From NCBI RefSeq assembly GCF_016495725.1, contig NZ_CP054705.1, positions 2,728,001 to 2,792,000 of the forward strand: a stretch of 64,000 nt of DNA, read 5' to 3'. Each line of letters opens with the position of its first letter. Positions within the stretch are counted from its first letter, which is position 1. Shown here one piece after another: positions 16,159 through 24,670 of this stretch. The stretch is from Salicibibacter cibarius (GTDB lineage: Bacteria > Bacillota > Bacilli > Bacillales > Marinococcaceae). The notes below the pieces were generated by a model. It saw nothing but the letters and a program-made list of their open reading frames with translations, had not been told where the DNA came from and did not search any database. The translations under genes and the position numbers were made by a program.

Positions 16159-17757
16159 CTACTGTGCCTCCTCCCTAACTTTCCGCCGTAATATTTTTCC
16201 GACATTTGTTTTTGGTAACTCTTCTCTAAATTCAATCACACGCGGCACTTTATAAGCCGCCATATTTTCTCGACAGTACGCAATTAATGCTTCTTCGCTA
16301 CTTTGGTGATCGCCGTTTAATACGATAACGGCTTTTACGGTCTCGCCTCGATATGCATCCGGAACACCTACAACGACGGCTTCTTGCACAGCTGGATGTT
16401 CATAGAGGATTTCTTCAACATCACGCGGGTATATGTTGTAACCGCTTGCAATAATCAGGTCTTTTTTTCGATCCACAATATACAAATAACCATCTTCATC
16501 CATATAAGCGATGTCACCTGTGTACAGCCAGCCATCCCTAAGCGCGTGCGCTGTTTCTTCCGGCATATTCCAGTAACCTTTCATGACCTGAGGACCCTTA
16601 ATAATGATCTCGCCGGACTCGCTGGGCGCCATCTCTTTTTCACCATTAACCAAGTCAACGATTTTATAATCGGTCGAAGGCAACCCTATCCCGACACTTC
16701 CAGGTTTTCTACGAGAAAAGTACGGATTCCCGTGCGTGGAAGGTGACGTTTCCGAAAGGCCATACCCTTCCAATACTGTAGCGCTTGTTTTTTCCTCAAA
16801 CGTGCGCATGATCTCTTTCGGCATCGGAGCACTCCCGCTTATGCACGCTCTAATGCTATCAAGCGAGTAATCGGCTAAATCCGGTTGGCTTATTAAGTTG
16901 ATATACATCGTCGGTACGCCCGGAAAAACGGTTGGCCGTAAATCTGTGATGACGTTTAATGCTTCCTTTCGATCGAATTGAGGCAATAAAATATTCATTC
17001 CGCCGGTATAGATGGATAAATTCATGCCATTTGACATTCCATAAACGTGAAATAAAGGAATAACTGTAAGAAACCTGTCAGTCCCAAACTCTAAAGCATC
17101 TCCGAAAAATTCAGCCGCTTGCAAGACATTGGCCAGCAAATTTCGGTGCGTGAGCATTGCGCCTTTGGAACGCCCGGTTGTTCCCCCTGTATATTGCAAA
17201 ACGGCTACATCGTCATTCGCGTTAATCCGAACAGGCTGTAGATCACCCCCCGATTCCAGGAAACGATTAAACCCTATAGCAATATCTTGATCCGTATCCC
17301 GTCCTTCTAAATTCACCTTAATAACATTTTTAATAAACGTGTCTCCGATGATTTGATCTAACACCGGTAACAAAGGCTCGTGAATCACAATCGTCTCGGC
17401 ACCGGCATTCGTTAAAATATACTGCAATTCCTTCCCGACTAGCATTGGATTGATCTGTGTCGCAATCGCGCCTGCCTGTAATGATCCGTAAAAACTAACG
17501 ACAAATTGCGGGCAGTTTGGCAGCATAATCGCGACGCGATCTTCCTTTTCCACCCCAGCGTTTTGCAAAGCCGTCGTAAACGAATCGGTCAATTCACCAA
17601 GTTCCCGATACGTTATTTCCTCCCCGTAAAAATGTAAGGCTACATTACCTCCATAGTTAGCAATTGACGCTTTCAACATTTGCGGCAACGATTTATTAGG
17701 GATTTCAATCTCTTTTTTTATATGATCCGGATAATGGTCTAGCCACACTTTGCTCAT
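16159..17757 (-). CDS. AMP-forming long/medium-chain acyl-CoA synthetase
   Basis: A 532-residue adenylating enzyme with 'LQYTGGTTGRSKGAMLTH' (P-loop), 'GYGLSETSPSTHGNP', 'WLYTGDIAYMDEDGYLYIVDRKKDLII' and 'LPKTNVGKILRR' with the catalytic lysine. The overall pattern matches FadD/LcfA-like ligases. GGAGGGG precedes the ATG. It is the last gene of the long sigma-54-linked gene run and ends next to a 52-bp repeat array. It activates a carboxylic acid; the chain length is not evident. Confidence 0.9.
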   Translation of the reverse strand: MSKVWLDHYPDHIKKEIEIPNKSLPQMLKASIANYGGNVALHFYGEEITYRELGELTDSFTTALQNAGVEKEDRVAIMLPNCPQFVVSFYGSLQAGAIATQINPMLVGKELQYILTNAGAETIVIHEPLLPVLDQIIGDTFIKNVIKVNLEGRDTDQDIAIGFNRFLESGGDLQPVRINANDDVAVLQYTGGTTGRSKGAMLTHRNLLANVLQAAEFFGDALEFGTDRFLTVIPLFHVYGMSNGMNLSIYTGGMNILLPQFDRKEALNVITDLRPTVFPGVPTMYINLISQPDLADYSLDSIRACISGSAPMPKEIMRTFEEKTSATVLEGYGLSETSPSTHGNPYFSRRKPGSVGIGLPSTDYKIVDLVNGEKEMAPSESGEIIIKGPQVMKGYWNMPEETAHALRDGWLYTGDIAYMDEDGYLYIVDRKKDLIIASGYNIYPRDVEEILYEHPAVQEAVVVGVPDAYRGETVKAVIVLNGDHQSSEEALIAYCRENMAAYKVPRVIEFREELPKTNVGKILRRKVREEAQ

Positions 17758-17778
17758 AAAGTCCCCTCCGATGTTGGA

Positions 17779-18555
17779 TTAAGCGTATGCATGCGCCCCT
17801 CCGTCTACTGTTAAGATTTCTCCACTTACAAAATCAGAAGCCGGAGAAGCCAAAAACAGTGCTGCGCCCTTTAAGTCATTATCACTCCCGAATCGCTTTA
17901 AAGGCGTTCGTTCCAATATGGCGTCGCCACCTTTGTCAAGCAATCCACGTGACATTTTTGTAGGAAAAAAACCCGGTGCTATCGCGTTGACATTAATATT
18001 GTATGTCCCCCATTTTACGGCTAGGTCCTTAGTGAACGTCATGACAGCCCCTTTACTCGTGTTATAACCAATCGTGTCCATAACATTTGGATCGGTGCCG
18101 CCAAAACCGGATGTAGAAGATATATTAATGATTTTGCCTGCGTTTTGTTTCATCATTATTTTTCCGACCTCTACACTCATATAAAAGGTTCCATTAATGT
18201 TGACATTCATCACTTTCTCCCACGATTCAACCGGCATATCTACAACCGGCGCCGCCCACGTTGCCCCGCTGTTGTTCACTAAAATATCAATGCTTCCGAA
18301 ATGGTTAAGCGTCGTCTCCACAACATGTTTGACATCGTCGTAATTTCCTACATCACACTTAAATGCCAACGAAGCAACGCCGCGTTTTTTTAACTCCTCA
18401 CTTTTCTCCTCGCAAGCCTCCGGTTTTCGGGAACAAACGACCACGTTCGCTCCGGCTTTTGCAAATACATCTGCAATCTGGGCGCCCAATCCACGACCGC
18501 CTCCGGTAACAATGGCTGTTTTACCCTCTAACGAAAATAAATCTTGGATACGCAT
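17779..18555 (-). CDS. SDR-family oxidoreductase (gluconate 5-dehydrogenase-like)
   Basis: A 258-residue classical short-chain dehydrogenase. The cofactor motif is 'VTGGGRGLG', the structural motif 'VNNSG', with catalytic Ser in 'NISSTSGFGG' and YxxxK in 'GYNTSKGAV'. 'VVCSRK' after beta-2 suggests NADP(H). The ATG at 18555 is preferred over a TTG two codons upstream because AAGGAG is nine bases from the ATG and only three from the TTG. It is closely similar in sequence and length to the SDR at 61457-62236, including 'IAPGFFPTKMS', so the two may act on related substrates. It is co-transcribed with the thioesterase seven bases upstream. Confidence 0.9.
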   Translation of the reverse strand: MRIQDLFSLEGKTAIVTGGGRGLGAQIADVFAKAGANVVVCSRKPEACEEKSEELKKRGVASLAFKCDVGNYDDVKHVVETTLNHFGSIDILVNNSGATWAAPVVDMPVESWEKVMNVNINGTFYMSVEVGKIMMKQNAGKIINISSTSGFGGTDPNVMDTIGYNTSKGAVMTFTKDLAVKWGTYNINVNAIAPGFFPTKMSRGLLDKGGDAILERTPLKRFGSDNDLKGAALFLASPASDFVSGEILTVDGGAHAYA

Positions 18556-18561
18556 TCCCAA

Positions 18562-19044
18562 TCACTCCTTCATTCGTCGAATTCCTATCTTTTGACCCGC
18601 TTCATCAGGAATAGGTGCTCCTTCATGCGCCTTCGCAAGCTCTATAATTGAATGAACAATCGATTCCGGAAAAGGGGCGGAACGTCTTTCCTTCATATTT
18701 ATACCCATAAGCATCTGCTCACTCGTTGCCAACCGTTCGCCTTCTTTATTTTTCATAACAAAAAATACATGCAATCGCTTCGTATCATGATCTAAAAGTT
18801 GTACCGTTACGTGAATCTCCTGACCATTATAAGCCTCTTTCAAATAGCGCAGATGCGTCTCCAGTGTATAGATCGTATACTGATGCTTCTCACGAAAATC
18901 GTGATCGATGCCAATTGTTGTCATTAAACGATCCACGGCTAAGCTGAACACATGCGCATATGAAGCATCATACATATGACCGTTATAATCGATCCAATTT
19001 GGATGAACCTTGCTTTCTAATAATGGTTTGTTTGCGTTCGGCAT
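18562..19044 (-). CDS. Hot-dog-fold acyl-CoA thioesterase
   Basis: A 160-residue thioesterase of the 4-hydroxybenzoyl-CoA/betainyl-CoA thioesterase type. The family signature is 'HPNWIDYNGHMYDASYAHVFSLAVD', with the Asp/Asn-Gly-His region, then 'YTLETHLRYLKEAYNGQEI'. It hydrolyses an acyl-CoA to free acid and CoA. Resemblance to thioesterases found with carnitine-type pathways, together with the CaiC-like ligase two genes upstream, hints at a hydroxylated or quaternary-amine acid, but no carnitine dehydrogenase is present and this remains a guess. Confidence 0.8.
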   Translation of the reverse strand: MPNANKPLLESKVHPNWIDYNGHMYDASYAHVFSLAVDRLMTTIGIDHDFREKHQYTIYTLETHLRYLKEAYNGQEIHVTVQLLDHDTKRLHVFFVMKNKEGERLATSEQMLMGINMKERRSAPFPESIVHSIIELAKAHEGAPIPDEAGQKIGIRRMKE

Positions 19045-19064
19045 ATCACGTGCTCCCCTCCCCG

Positions 19065-20396
19065 TTATAAGTTCTGTAAAAATGTTGTCGTGTAATTTCC
19101 GCGGATAAAATTGTCATCTAACAATATTTTCTCGAATAGCGGGGCATTGTTTTTAATACCTGATAACTCCAAACATGAGAAAAATTGTTTGGCATTCTCA
19201 ACCGTTGCTCGTCTATTTGAACCGCTTACAATAATCTTTGCAATCATCGGGTCATAAAAATGTGTCACCTTCGTACCGCTCTCCATTCCTGTATCAACAC
19301 GGACGCCTGCTTGTTCCTCTGGATAGATAAATGCTTCAATATCGCCCGGTGATGGAAGAAAACGTTTCGGATCTTCTGCATACAGGCGAAATTCGATTGC
19401 ATGACCTTTCTGGTTAAAATCGTCTTGATTGAGAGGAAGCCTTTCTCCATTAGCTACCTTGATTTGCCATTCGACGAGATCAAGTTCAGTCGTCATTTCC
19501 GTCACGGGGTGTTCGACTTGCAAGCGCGTGTTCATTTCCAGGAAATAGAAATTTTCATTATGGTCAACAATAAACTCAATTGTCCCTGCATTTACATATC
19601 CGACATGCTGCGCTGCTTTTTTTGCTAAAGTAAGCATTTTTTCTTTTGTTGCTTCTGACAGAAACGGGGATGGGCTTTCCTCAATGACTTTTTGATTTCG
19701 TCTTTGGATTGAGCAATCACGTTCATACAAATGAACAACACTCCCAAAGGTGTCACCAAAAATTTGAACTTCGATATGACGTCCGTTTTCAATCATTTTT
19801 TCTACAAACATACCCGAATCCCCAAAATAGGCTTGCGCCCGCTTTTGATTGGAAGTGAAGGCCTTTCGTAATTCTTCTTCTGTCTCACACCGTTGCATCC
19901 CGATTCCGCCCCCACCGGCACTAGCTTTCAACATGACGGGATAGCCGATATCTCCGGCAATCTTTGCAGCTTCATCAATATCGCTGACAGTTCCACCGCT
20001 GCCCGGTACGACCGGAACACCCGCTGACTGCATCATTTGCCGTGCACTAACTTTATCCCCCATCATTTCAACAACCTCTGCATCGGGACCAATGAACGTA
20101 ATCCCTGCTTCTTCAACGGCACGGACAAAACCTGCATGCTCCGATAAAAAACCATAGCCGGGGTGAATCGCATCCACATTTTCTTTTTTGGCTACGTCGA
20201 GGATTTTTTCCTGATTCAAATAGGATTGTTCAGCAGGAGGTTCACCAATCTCATAGGCAACCGTTGCTTCACGAATATATGGTAGATTTTTATCAGCTTG
20301 AGAATAAACGACGACTGATTCCAATCCTAATTTTTCACATGTGATTATGACTCGCTTTGCTATTTCCCCGCGATTCGCGATTAATATTTTTTTCAC
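19065..20396 (-). CDS. accC: Biotin carboxylase subunit of an acyl-CoA carboxylase
   Basis: A 443-residue ATP-grasp enzyme that carboxylates biotin using bicarbonate and ATP. It starts 'KKILIANRGEIAKRVI', has the glycine-rich 'KASAGGGGIGMQRC' and the signature 'FLEMNTRLQVEHPVTE'. The GTG at 20396 is chosen because AGGGGG lies nine bases upstream and it aligns with normal AccC N-termini; a longer frame overlaps the upstream ligase. The length matches stand-alone AccC. With the 71-residue biotin carrier and the two carboxyltransferases nearby it can form a complete acyl-CoA carboxylase, probably distinct from the housekeeping acetyl-CoA carboxylase. Confidence 0.92.
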   Translation of the reverse strand: MKKILIANRGEIAKRVIITCEKLGLESVVVYSQADKNLPYIREATVAYEIGEPPAEQSYLNQEKILDVAKKENVDAIHPGYGFLSEHAGFVRAVEEAGITFIGPDAEVVEMMGDKVSARQMMQSAGVPVVPGSGGTVSDIDEAAKIAGDIGYPVMLKASAGGGGIGMQRCETEEELRKAFTSNQKRAQAYFGDSGMFVEKMIENGRHIEVQIFGDTFGSVVHLYERDCSIQRRNQKVIEESPSPFLSEATKEKMLTLAKKAAQHVGYVNAGTIEFIVDHNENFYFLEMNTRLQVEHPVTEMTTELDLVEWQIKVANGERLPLNQDDFNQKGHAIEFRLYAEDPKRFLPSPGDIEAFIYPEEQAGVRVDTGMESGTKVTHFYDPMIAKIIVSGSNRRATVENAKQFFSCLELSGIKNNAPLFEKILLDDNFIRGNYTTTFLQNL

Positions 20397-20410
20397 GATT
20401 CTTTCCCCCT

Positions 20411-22123
20411 CTAATTCTTCCACTCTGTTAATATCGTATTTTTCAGCTTAAATTTTTCAATTTTATTGGTTGCTGTGCGAGGTAAATACGAAACGATCCG
20501 AACAATTGACGGCTGCATAAATTTAGGTATATGCTCTTTTATCCAAGCCTCAAGCTCTGCTTCTGAAATATGCTCTCCTTCTTTTAGAACCACACAGGCA
20601 ACGATATCATCTTCGTCTCCCTCGCTTGCAGAAATAGGAAAAACGGCAGAAACGTTTACTGATTCGTGATCGCTTAGCAAATCCTCTACTTGGTAGGAAG
20701 ATACATTTTCTCCCTTTTTTCTGATTACATCTCCCAGACGGTCTACAAAATAAAATACGCCTTCTTCATCTTTGTAAGCAGCATCTCCCGAATGGAACCA
20801 AAAATTTGTGGAAGTTTTAATCGTCGCTTCAGGTTTATTGTAATATTCATCCAAAAGTAAACTGGGATATTTCGGTCGAAAAGCTAATTCACCAACTTCA
20901 CCTGCTGCACATTCTTCGTCCCATTCATTTAATATGGTTGCTTCCAGAAAAGAGGACGGCTTACCCATAAATCCTTTTCCCAATGTCTCCTTTCCTTCTC
21001 TAATTTCAATCTCAAGTTGTTGGGCCGTGTTAAGCGTTTCTCTATACGAATATCCTTTATATAGTTCCTGCGGAGTGCCATTTACTCTTTCTAATTCATC
21101 AATAACACTGACAAACCCATTGCCTGCCTCGGTCTGACCAAATCCGGAAAAAACAAAATCAAAGCCGAAGCGTTTAGCAACATCGTGGTGATACCGCGGC
21201 AATGGTTGCATATATACTTTGTTAAGCGAGTTGTTTAGATCTTTGGATGTTTTGGGTGCTTTCATTAGCCAAGGAATCATAACATCCAATAGAATCGCCG
21301 TTGATGCACCACTCTTTTCAATTCGATTCCAGAAATCGGTGGGGCTAAACTTATCCCAAACGGCTACCGTGGAGCCAACGAATGCAGCCCTTGCCAAAAG
21401 AGCAAAAGCACCTCCAACATGATACATTGGCAAGTCGTTATATACGACATCATCTTGGGTTGTAAATTGTTGAAAAGAGTACGTGTAGGCATGGATCCAC
21501 CTATACGATTGTTTTACCCCTTTTGCCGGGCCTGTTGTACCGGAGGTATAAATAATGTTTGCCGTATCCGAATAGTAAAGTTTCACATCAGGGGTTGTTT
21601 TCGGGCCTTTAAGTGTGTTATTAAAATCAATCACATGAAAATGATCTGCCTTAATGTCTATAACGTCTTCATGATAATCGTGTTCATTCGGTTGCGGATC
21701 ATGAATAAGCGCGGTTAGCGGCGGCAAATCGTCTGCAACTTCATTGAGTATCGGGATCATCCGACGCTCCGTAATGAGCCATACTGGTTGGGTATCATTG
21801 ATTTGATAAGATAATAGGGATCCTTTGTAATTAAAATTAATAGGACTGAATATAGCTCCCGCTTTCCATATGCCAAACATGGACAAGGCACTTACAAATG
21901 GGTTCATAAGAAAGACCGAAATCCGATCTCCCTTTTGAACCCCTTTATTTTGTAAATAATGGGCGATACTATTCGCTATTTCATTGAATTGTCGGTATGA
22001 AAAATATTGATCCTCTTCTCCGTAATAGAAAAATGTCTTGTCGCCTATCTCTTCTGCCCATTGTTCAAGTTTTTTAGTGACCATTTCTTCGTCCGTATTT
22101 AAAGATTTTTCAAATAGGCTCAT
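20411..22123 (-). CDS. AMP-forming acyl-CoA synthetase, CaiC-like
   Basis: A 570-residue adenylating enzyme that resembles crotonobetaine/carnitine-CoA ligases more than fatty-acid ligases. P-loop 'IIYTSGTTGPAKGVK'; 'FGFDFVFSGFGQTEAGNG' in the A5 position; 'FHSGDAAYKDEEGVFYFVDR'; and a C-terminal 'LPRTATNKIEKFKLK' where the usual G-K becomes N-K with the lysine retained. GGAGAGGAG precedes the ATG. It lies between the biotin carrier and biotin carboxylase genes. The substrate is probably a small polar carboxylic acid; this is inferred from the subfamily only. Confidence 0.85.
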   Translation of the reverse strand: MSLFEKSLNTDEEMVTKKLEQWAEEIGDKTFFYYGEEDQYFSYRQFNEIANSIAHYLQNKGVQKGDRISVFLMNPFVSALSMFGIWKAGAIFSPINFNYKGSLLSYQINDTQPVWLITERRMIPILNEVADDLPPLTALIHDPQPNEHDYHEDVIDIKADHFHVIDFNNTLKGPKTTPDVKLYYSDTANIIYTSGTTGPAKGVKQSYRWIHAYTYSFQQFTTQDDVVYNDLPMYHVGGAFALLARAAFVGSTVAVWDKFSPTDFWNRIEKSGASTAILLDVMIPWLMKAPKTSKDLNNSLNKVYMQPLPRYHHDVAKRFGFDFVFSGFGQTEAGNGFVSVIDELERVNGTPQELYKGYSYRETLNTAQQLEIEIREGKETLGKGFMGKPSSFLEATILNEWDEECAAGEVGELAFRPKYPSLLLDEYYNKPEATIKTSTNFWFHSGDAAYKDEEGVFYFVDRLGDVIRKKGENVSSYQVEDLLSDHESVNVSAVFPISASEGDEDDIVACVVLKEGEHISEAELEAWIKEHIPKFMQPSIVRIVSYLPRTATNKIEKFKLKNTILTEWKN

Positions 22124-22150
22124 GAGGAATGCTCCTCTCCATTCTAAATC

Positions 22151-22366
22151 TCATGATTCAATCTCAATCAACGTTTCACCTTCATTAACAAAGTCACCTT
22201 CATTTTTGTATATCGTATGAATACGACCTGCGATTTCTGTTTCGATAGGGATTTCCATTTTCATTGATTCCAATATGGCAAGCTCATCACCGGCTTGGAC
22301 TTCGTCCCCTAGTTTCACTAATATTTTCCATGCCGTTCCGCTCATTTCGGCTTTTATTTCTGTCAT
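22151..22366 (-). CDS. Small biotin carboxyl carrier protein (biotinyl domain)
   Basis: A 71-residue protein made of a single biotinyl/lipoyl fold. The biotinylation motif 'ESMKM' spans residues 33-37, with K36 the acceptor. There is no N-terminal extension, so it is much shorter than the ~150-residue AccB. Such free biotinyl domains are typical partners of catabolic acyl-CoA carboxylases in Bacillaceae. It carries the carboxyl group from biotin carboxylase (19065-20396) to a carboxyltransferase (24671-26227 or 27085-28637). An RBS-like GAGG lies upstream of the ATG. Confidence 0.93.
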   Translation of the reverse strand: MTEIKAEMSGTAWKILVKLGDEVQAGDELAILESMKMEIPIETEIAGRIHTIYKNEGDFVNEGETLIEIES

Positions 22367-22419
22367 AATACTTTTCCTCGCTCTCCATCATTATGGTTTG
22401 AATGTGTTATATTTTAAAT

Positions 22420-23883
22420 TTAAATCTCCCTCTCATGATAGGTTGCCATTCGATTTATAGCTTCTTGAGAAGGCTTTTCAGTCAATGCACTCACACTAAT
22501 CATTGCAACGATAGACAAAGGTAAGGCAACCAATATCTCTGCATTATAGGGGAATTCAAATCCAAAAAAGGCAATAAGAAAGCTAACAGCACCCACGACA
22601 AGACCGGTCATTGCTCCATGAACATTGGCACGTTTCCACCATATCCCCAACACAAGGGGGGCGAATAAAGCTGCTGCCATAAACCCCACAGCTGCTGTAT
22701 AAAGTACAACTAGAAAATCCGGTGGATTGAGTGAAAGAAGCATTACGACTAAACCAATGACCCATGTAGAGATAGCTGATACTTTTAAAATTTGACGTTG
22801 GGTTGCTTCAGGGTTGTGCCAACCTTTATATAAATCAAAGGCAACTGCACTACTTAATGCTAATAGCAAAGCATCGACGGAGGACATAACCGCTGCCATT
22901 ATCCCTGCAGCCAGCACCCCCATTATGATAGGACCAAAAAATTGTTCTGCAATTAGAAGCAACCACATATCAGATGGATTTGCTTCAAGTAATGAATTGC
23001 TTAACAAAGGGATAAATGGTGTAACTAATAAAGCAGAGGCTACCATTAAAGAGCCATAAGTAAACATCCCGATGTTCATCGATAATTTTGCCGAACGATC
23101 ATCCGTTGCCGTGAAAACTCGCATTAACAAATGAGGGATAACACAAACGGCTACTGCCCAAGTAGTAAATGCACCTATATATCCTGTAACCGGCATCGTG
23201 GCCCCAACTGCTCCGAGACCCGGATTTTCGTTTGTTGCATTCAGGAGCAAATCTGTATAAGGCATCGGCAAATGAATAAGAGCTCCGATACATACAATTA
23301 ATATAAGGAGAATGACCATAGCACCTTGCAATATATTCGTCCAAGTAACAGCTAACATTCCGCCCATTGCAACGTAGAGGATGAAAACAATCGCAATAAT
23401 AACGACTCCCCATTGATAGGACCACCCGGTGACATAAAAGCCGATCAATCCACCTGCCGTCATTTGTGACATGAGGTACATGCCCGAGCCAATAATAATC
23501 ACAACCGGTACAGCTACCTTAAACAAACGATGCTCGTAACGATCCACCAAAAATTCAGTGACAGTGAACTTACGCGAATTACGCATGGGCTTTGCCACTA
23601 AAACACTCGCAATTGCAAATCCGGCGATTGACCCAAGTGTCATCCATGACAGAAAAGGAAATCCAAGTTCCCAAACAGTACCAACACCGGCCATGAATGA
23701 ACCTCCACTTCCTAAAGCGGCCATCATAGCTAAAGCATTAACACCGGTCCCAATACGACGCCCCGCAACATAATATTCGTCCGTACTTGCTTGAGATTGT
23801 GTTACACGCTTTTGTGAATACTTCCCCAAAATAATAAGAAAAAGAAAATACAAAAGCATGATAGATATTTCAATTATTTTCAT
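22420..23883 (-). CDS. Sodium:solute symporter (SSS family)
   Basis: A 487-residue membrane protein with about 13 hydrophobic segments. 'SQASTDEYYVAGRRIGTGVNALAMMAALGSGGSFMAGVG' near the N-terminus is the typical SSS region, and 'GILAAVMSSVDALLLALSSA' the conserved region around TM9, here 'GIMAAVMSSVDALLLALSSA'. Members import carboxylates, pantothenate, proline or sugars with Na+. The small two-helix protein immediately upstream is the usual companion of carboxylate SSS carriers. It is probably the uptake system for the acid processed by the ligase and carboxylase genes around it. Confidence 0.88.
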   Translation of the reverse strand: MKIIEISIMLLYFLFLIILGKYSQKRVTQSQASTDEYYVAGRRIGTGVNALAMMAALGSGGSFMAGVGTVWELGFPFLSWMTLGSIAGFAIASVLVAKPMRNSRKFTVTEFLVDRYEHRLFKVAVPVVIIIGSGMYLMSQMTAGGLIGFYVTGWSYQWGVVIIAIVFILYVAMGGMLAVTWTNILQGAMVILLILIVCIGALIHLPMPYTDLLLNATNENPGLGAVGATMPVTGYIGAFTTWAVAVCVIPHLLMRVFTATDDRSAKLSMNIGMFTYGSLMVASALLVTPFIPLLSNSLLEANPSDMWLLLIAEQFFGPIIMGVLAAGIMAAVMSSVDALLLALSSAVAFDLYKGWHNPEATQRQILKVSAISTWVIGLVVMLLSLNPPDFLVVLYTAAVGFMAAALFAPLVLGIWWKRANVHGAMTGLVVGAVSFLIAFFGFEFPYNAEILVALPLSIVAMISVSALTEKPSQEAINRMATYHEREI

Positions 23884-23927
23884 GCCATTCTCACCAACCT
23901 ATGATTTTTAAAAATCTTTAGGTACAT

Positions 23928-24161
23928 TCAATTTTCGCCTTTATCCAGGCTTCTTTTTTTGTTCTCCCAAGTCAAGACAATAGCCAACAGAGGAATGATC
24001 AGCTGTAAAGAAAGCCCTCCCCAAGCAACTAACGATATATTTAGAAAGGTTATATCATAGCTCCATGGCAGCATAAAAACGAGTAAAAACAACACGATAA
24101 GAATAATGAGCAATCCTTCTCGAAATGGCATTTTGAACCAATTTTTCTCTTTGGTGGGCAT
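23928..24161 (-). CDS. Small two-helix membrane protein, partner of the SSS symporter
   Basis: A 77-residue protein with two hydrophobic segments ('GLLIILIVLFLLVFMLPWSY' and 'LSLQLIIPLLAIVLTW') and a charged C-terminus. Similar small proteins (DUF3311 or YhdT-like) often precede sodium:solute symporter genes, and I assign it on size, topology and position rather than on firm family recognition. The ATG at 24161 is chosen because GGAGGA lies six bases upstream; an ATG five codons earlier abuts the upstream stop codon and has no RBS. Confidence 0.65.
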   Translation of the reverse strand: MPTKEKNWFKMPFREGLLIILIVLFLLVFMLPWSYDITFLNISLVAWGGLSLQLIIPLLAIVLTWENKKRSLDKGEN

Positions 24162-24176
24162 GATCTTCCTCCTCAT

Positions 24177-24617
24177 TCAATTCTGTTGAATGCGCTTCCA
24201 TTTTCGTTTATTAATAAGCTCCAGCAGAAACGCAAACTGAAATCTTGGGTGCGCCCGTATTTTCCAGGGAGCAACTTTCATGCGTTCGTTAAACATTTTT
24301 AACAACGAAGTCAACTTTTGCTTGGAATCATATTGAATAGATAAGAAGGTGATCCCACCTAAATTTTGTTTAGCGTTCAAGAGAAACGAAAAAAAACGGG
24401 TTAATGGATCGGCTGACACATAGATTAATACCATCGTTAATTCATCTGATGTAATAATTATTTGCTCATGTTTACTGTCATACATGAAATGTGGAGGAGC
24501 TTTATTGATTTTGAAATGAACCCCTTGCTCTCTCATTATTTCTGTTATCAACTGGTAAGCTTCATTTTGTTGTATACCTACATATGCTTCCCATTTTGTT
24601 TGATAGAATGAGAGCAT
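24177..24617 (-). CDS. Unknown 146-residue protein within the carboxylase operon
   Basis: I do not recognise this family. The product is soluble, with no signal peptide or membrane segment and a basic C-terminus ('LLELINKRKWKRIQQN'). Its middle ('HEQIIITSDELTMVLIYVSADPLTRFFSFLLNAKQ') suggests alternating strands and helices. GGGGGAG gives a strong RBS before the ATG. It lies between a carboxyltransferase gene and the symporter partner, with 53 bp upstream and 15 bp downstream to the next gene, so it is very likely co-expressed. It could be an accessory or regulatory subunit of the carboxylase or an unrelated enzyme; I have no basis to choose. Confidence 0.7.
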   Translation of the reverse strand: MLSFYQTKWEAYVGIQQNEAYQLITEIMREQGVHFKINKAPPHFMYDSKHEQIIITSDELTMVLIYVSADPLTRFFSFLLNAKQNLGGITFLSIQYDSKQKLTSLLKMFNERMKVAPWKIRAHPRFQFAFLLELINKRKWKRIQQN

Positions 24618-24670
24618 TTATACTCTCCCCCTCTTTAGCTTTTATTTTTTAGCATTTAGCCATAAGGAGC

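Noticed and set aside
15792-16255. Overlapping plus-strand frames with a repeated RDPRPRDYF peptide
   Set aside because: Created by the 52-bp repeats, which are not a multiple of three, so every frame shows the same peptide. No ribosome site and no conserved start.
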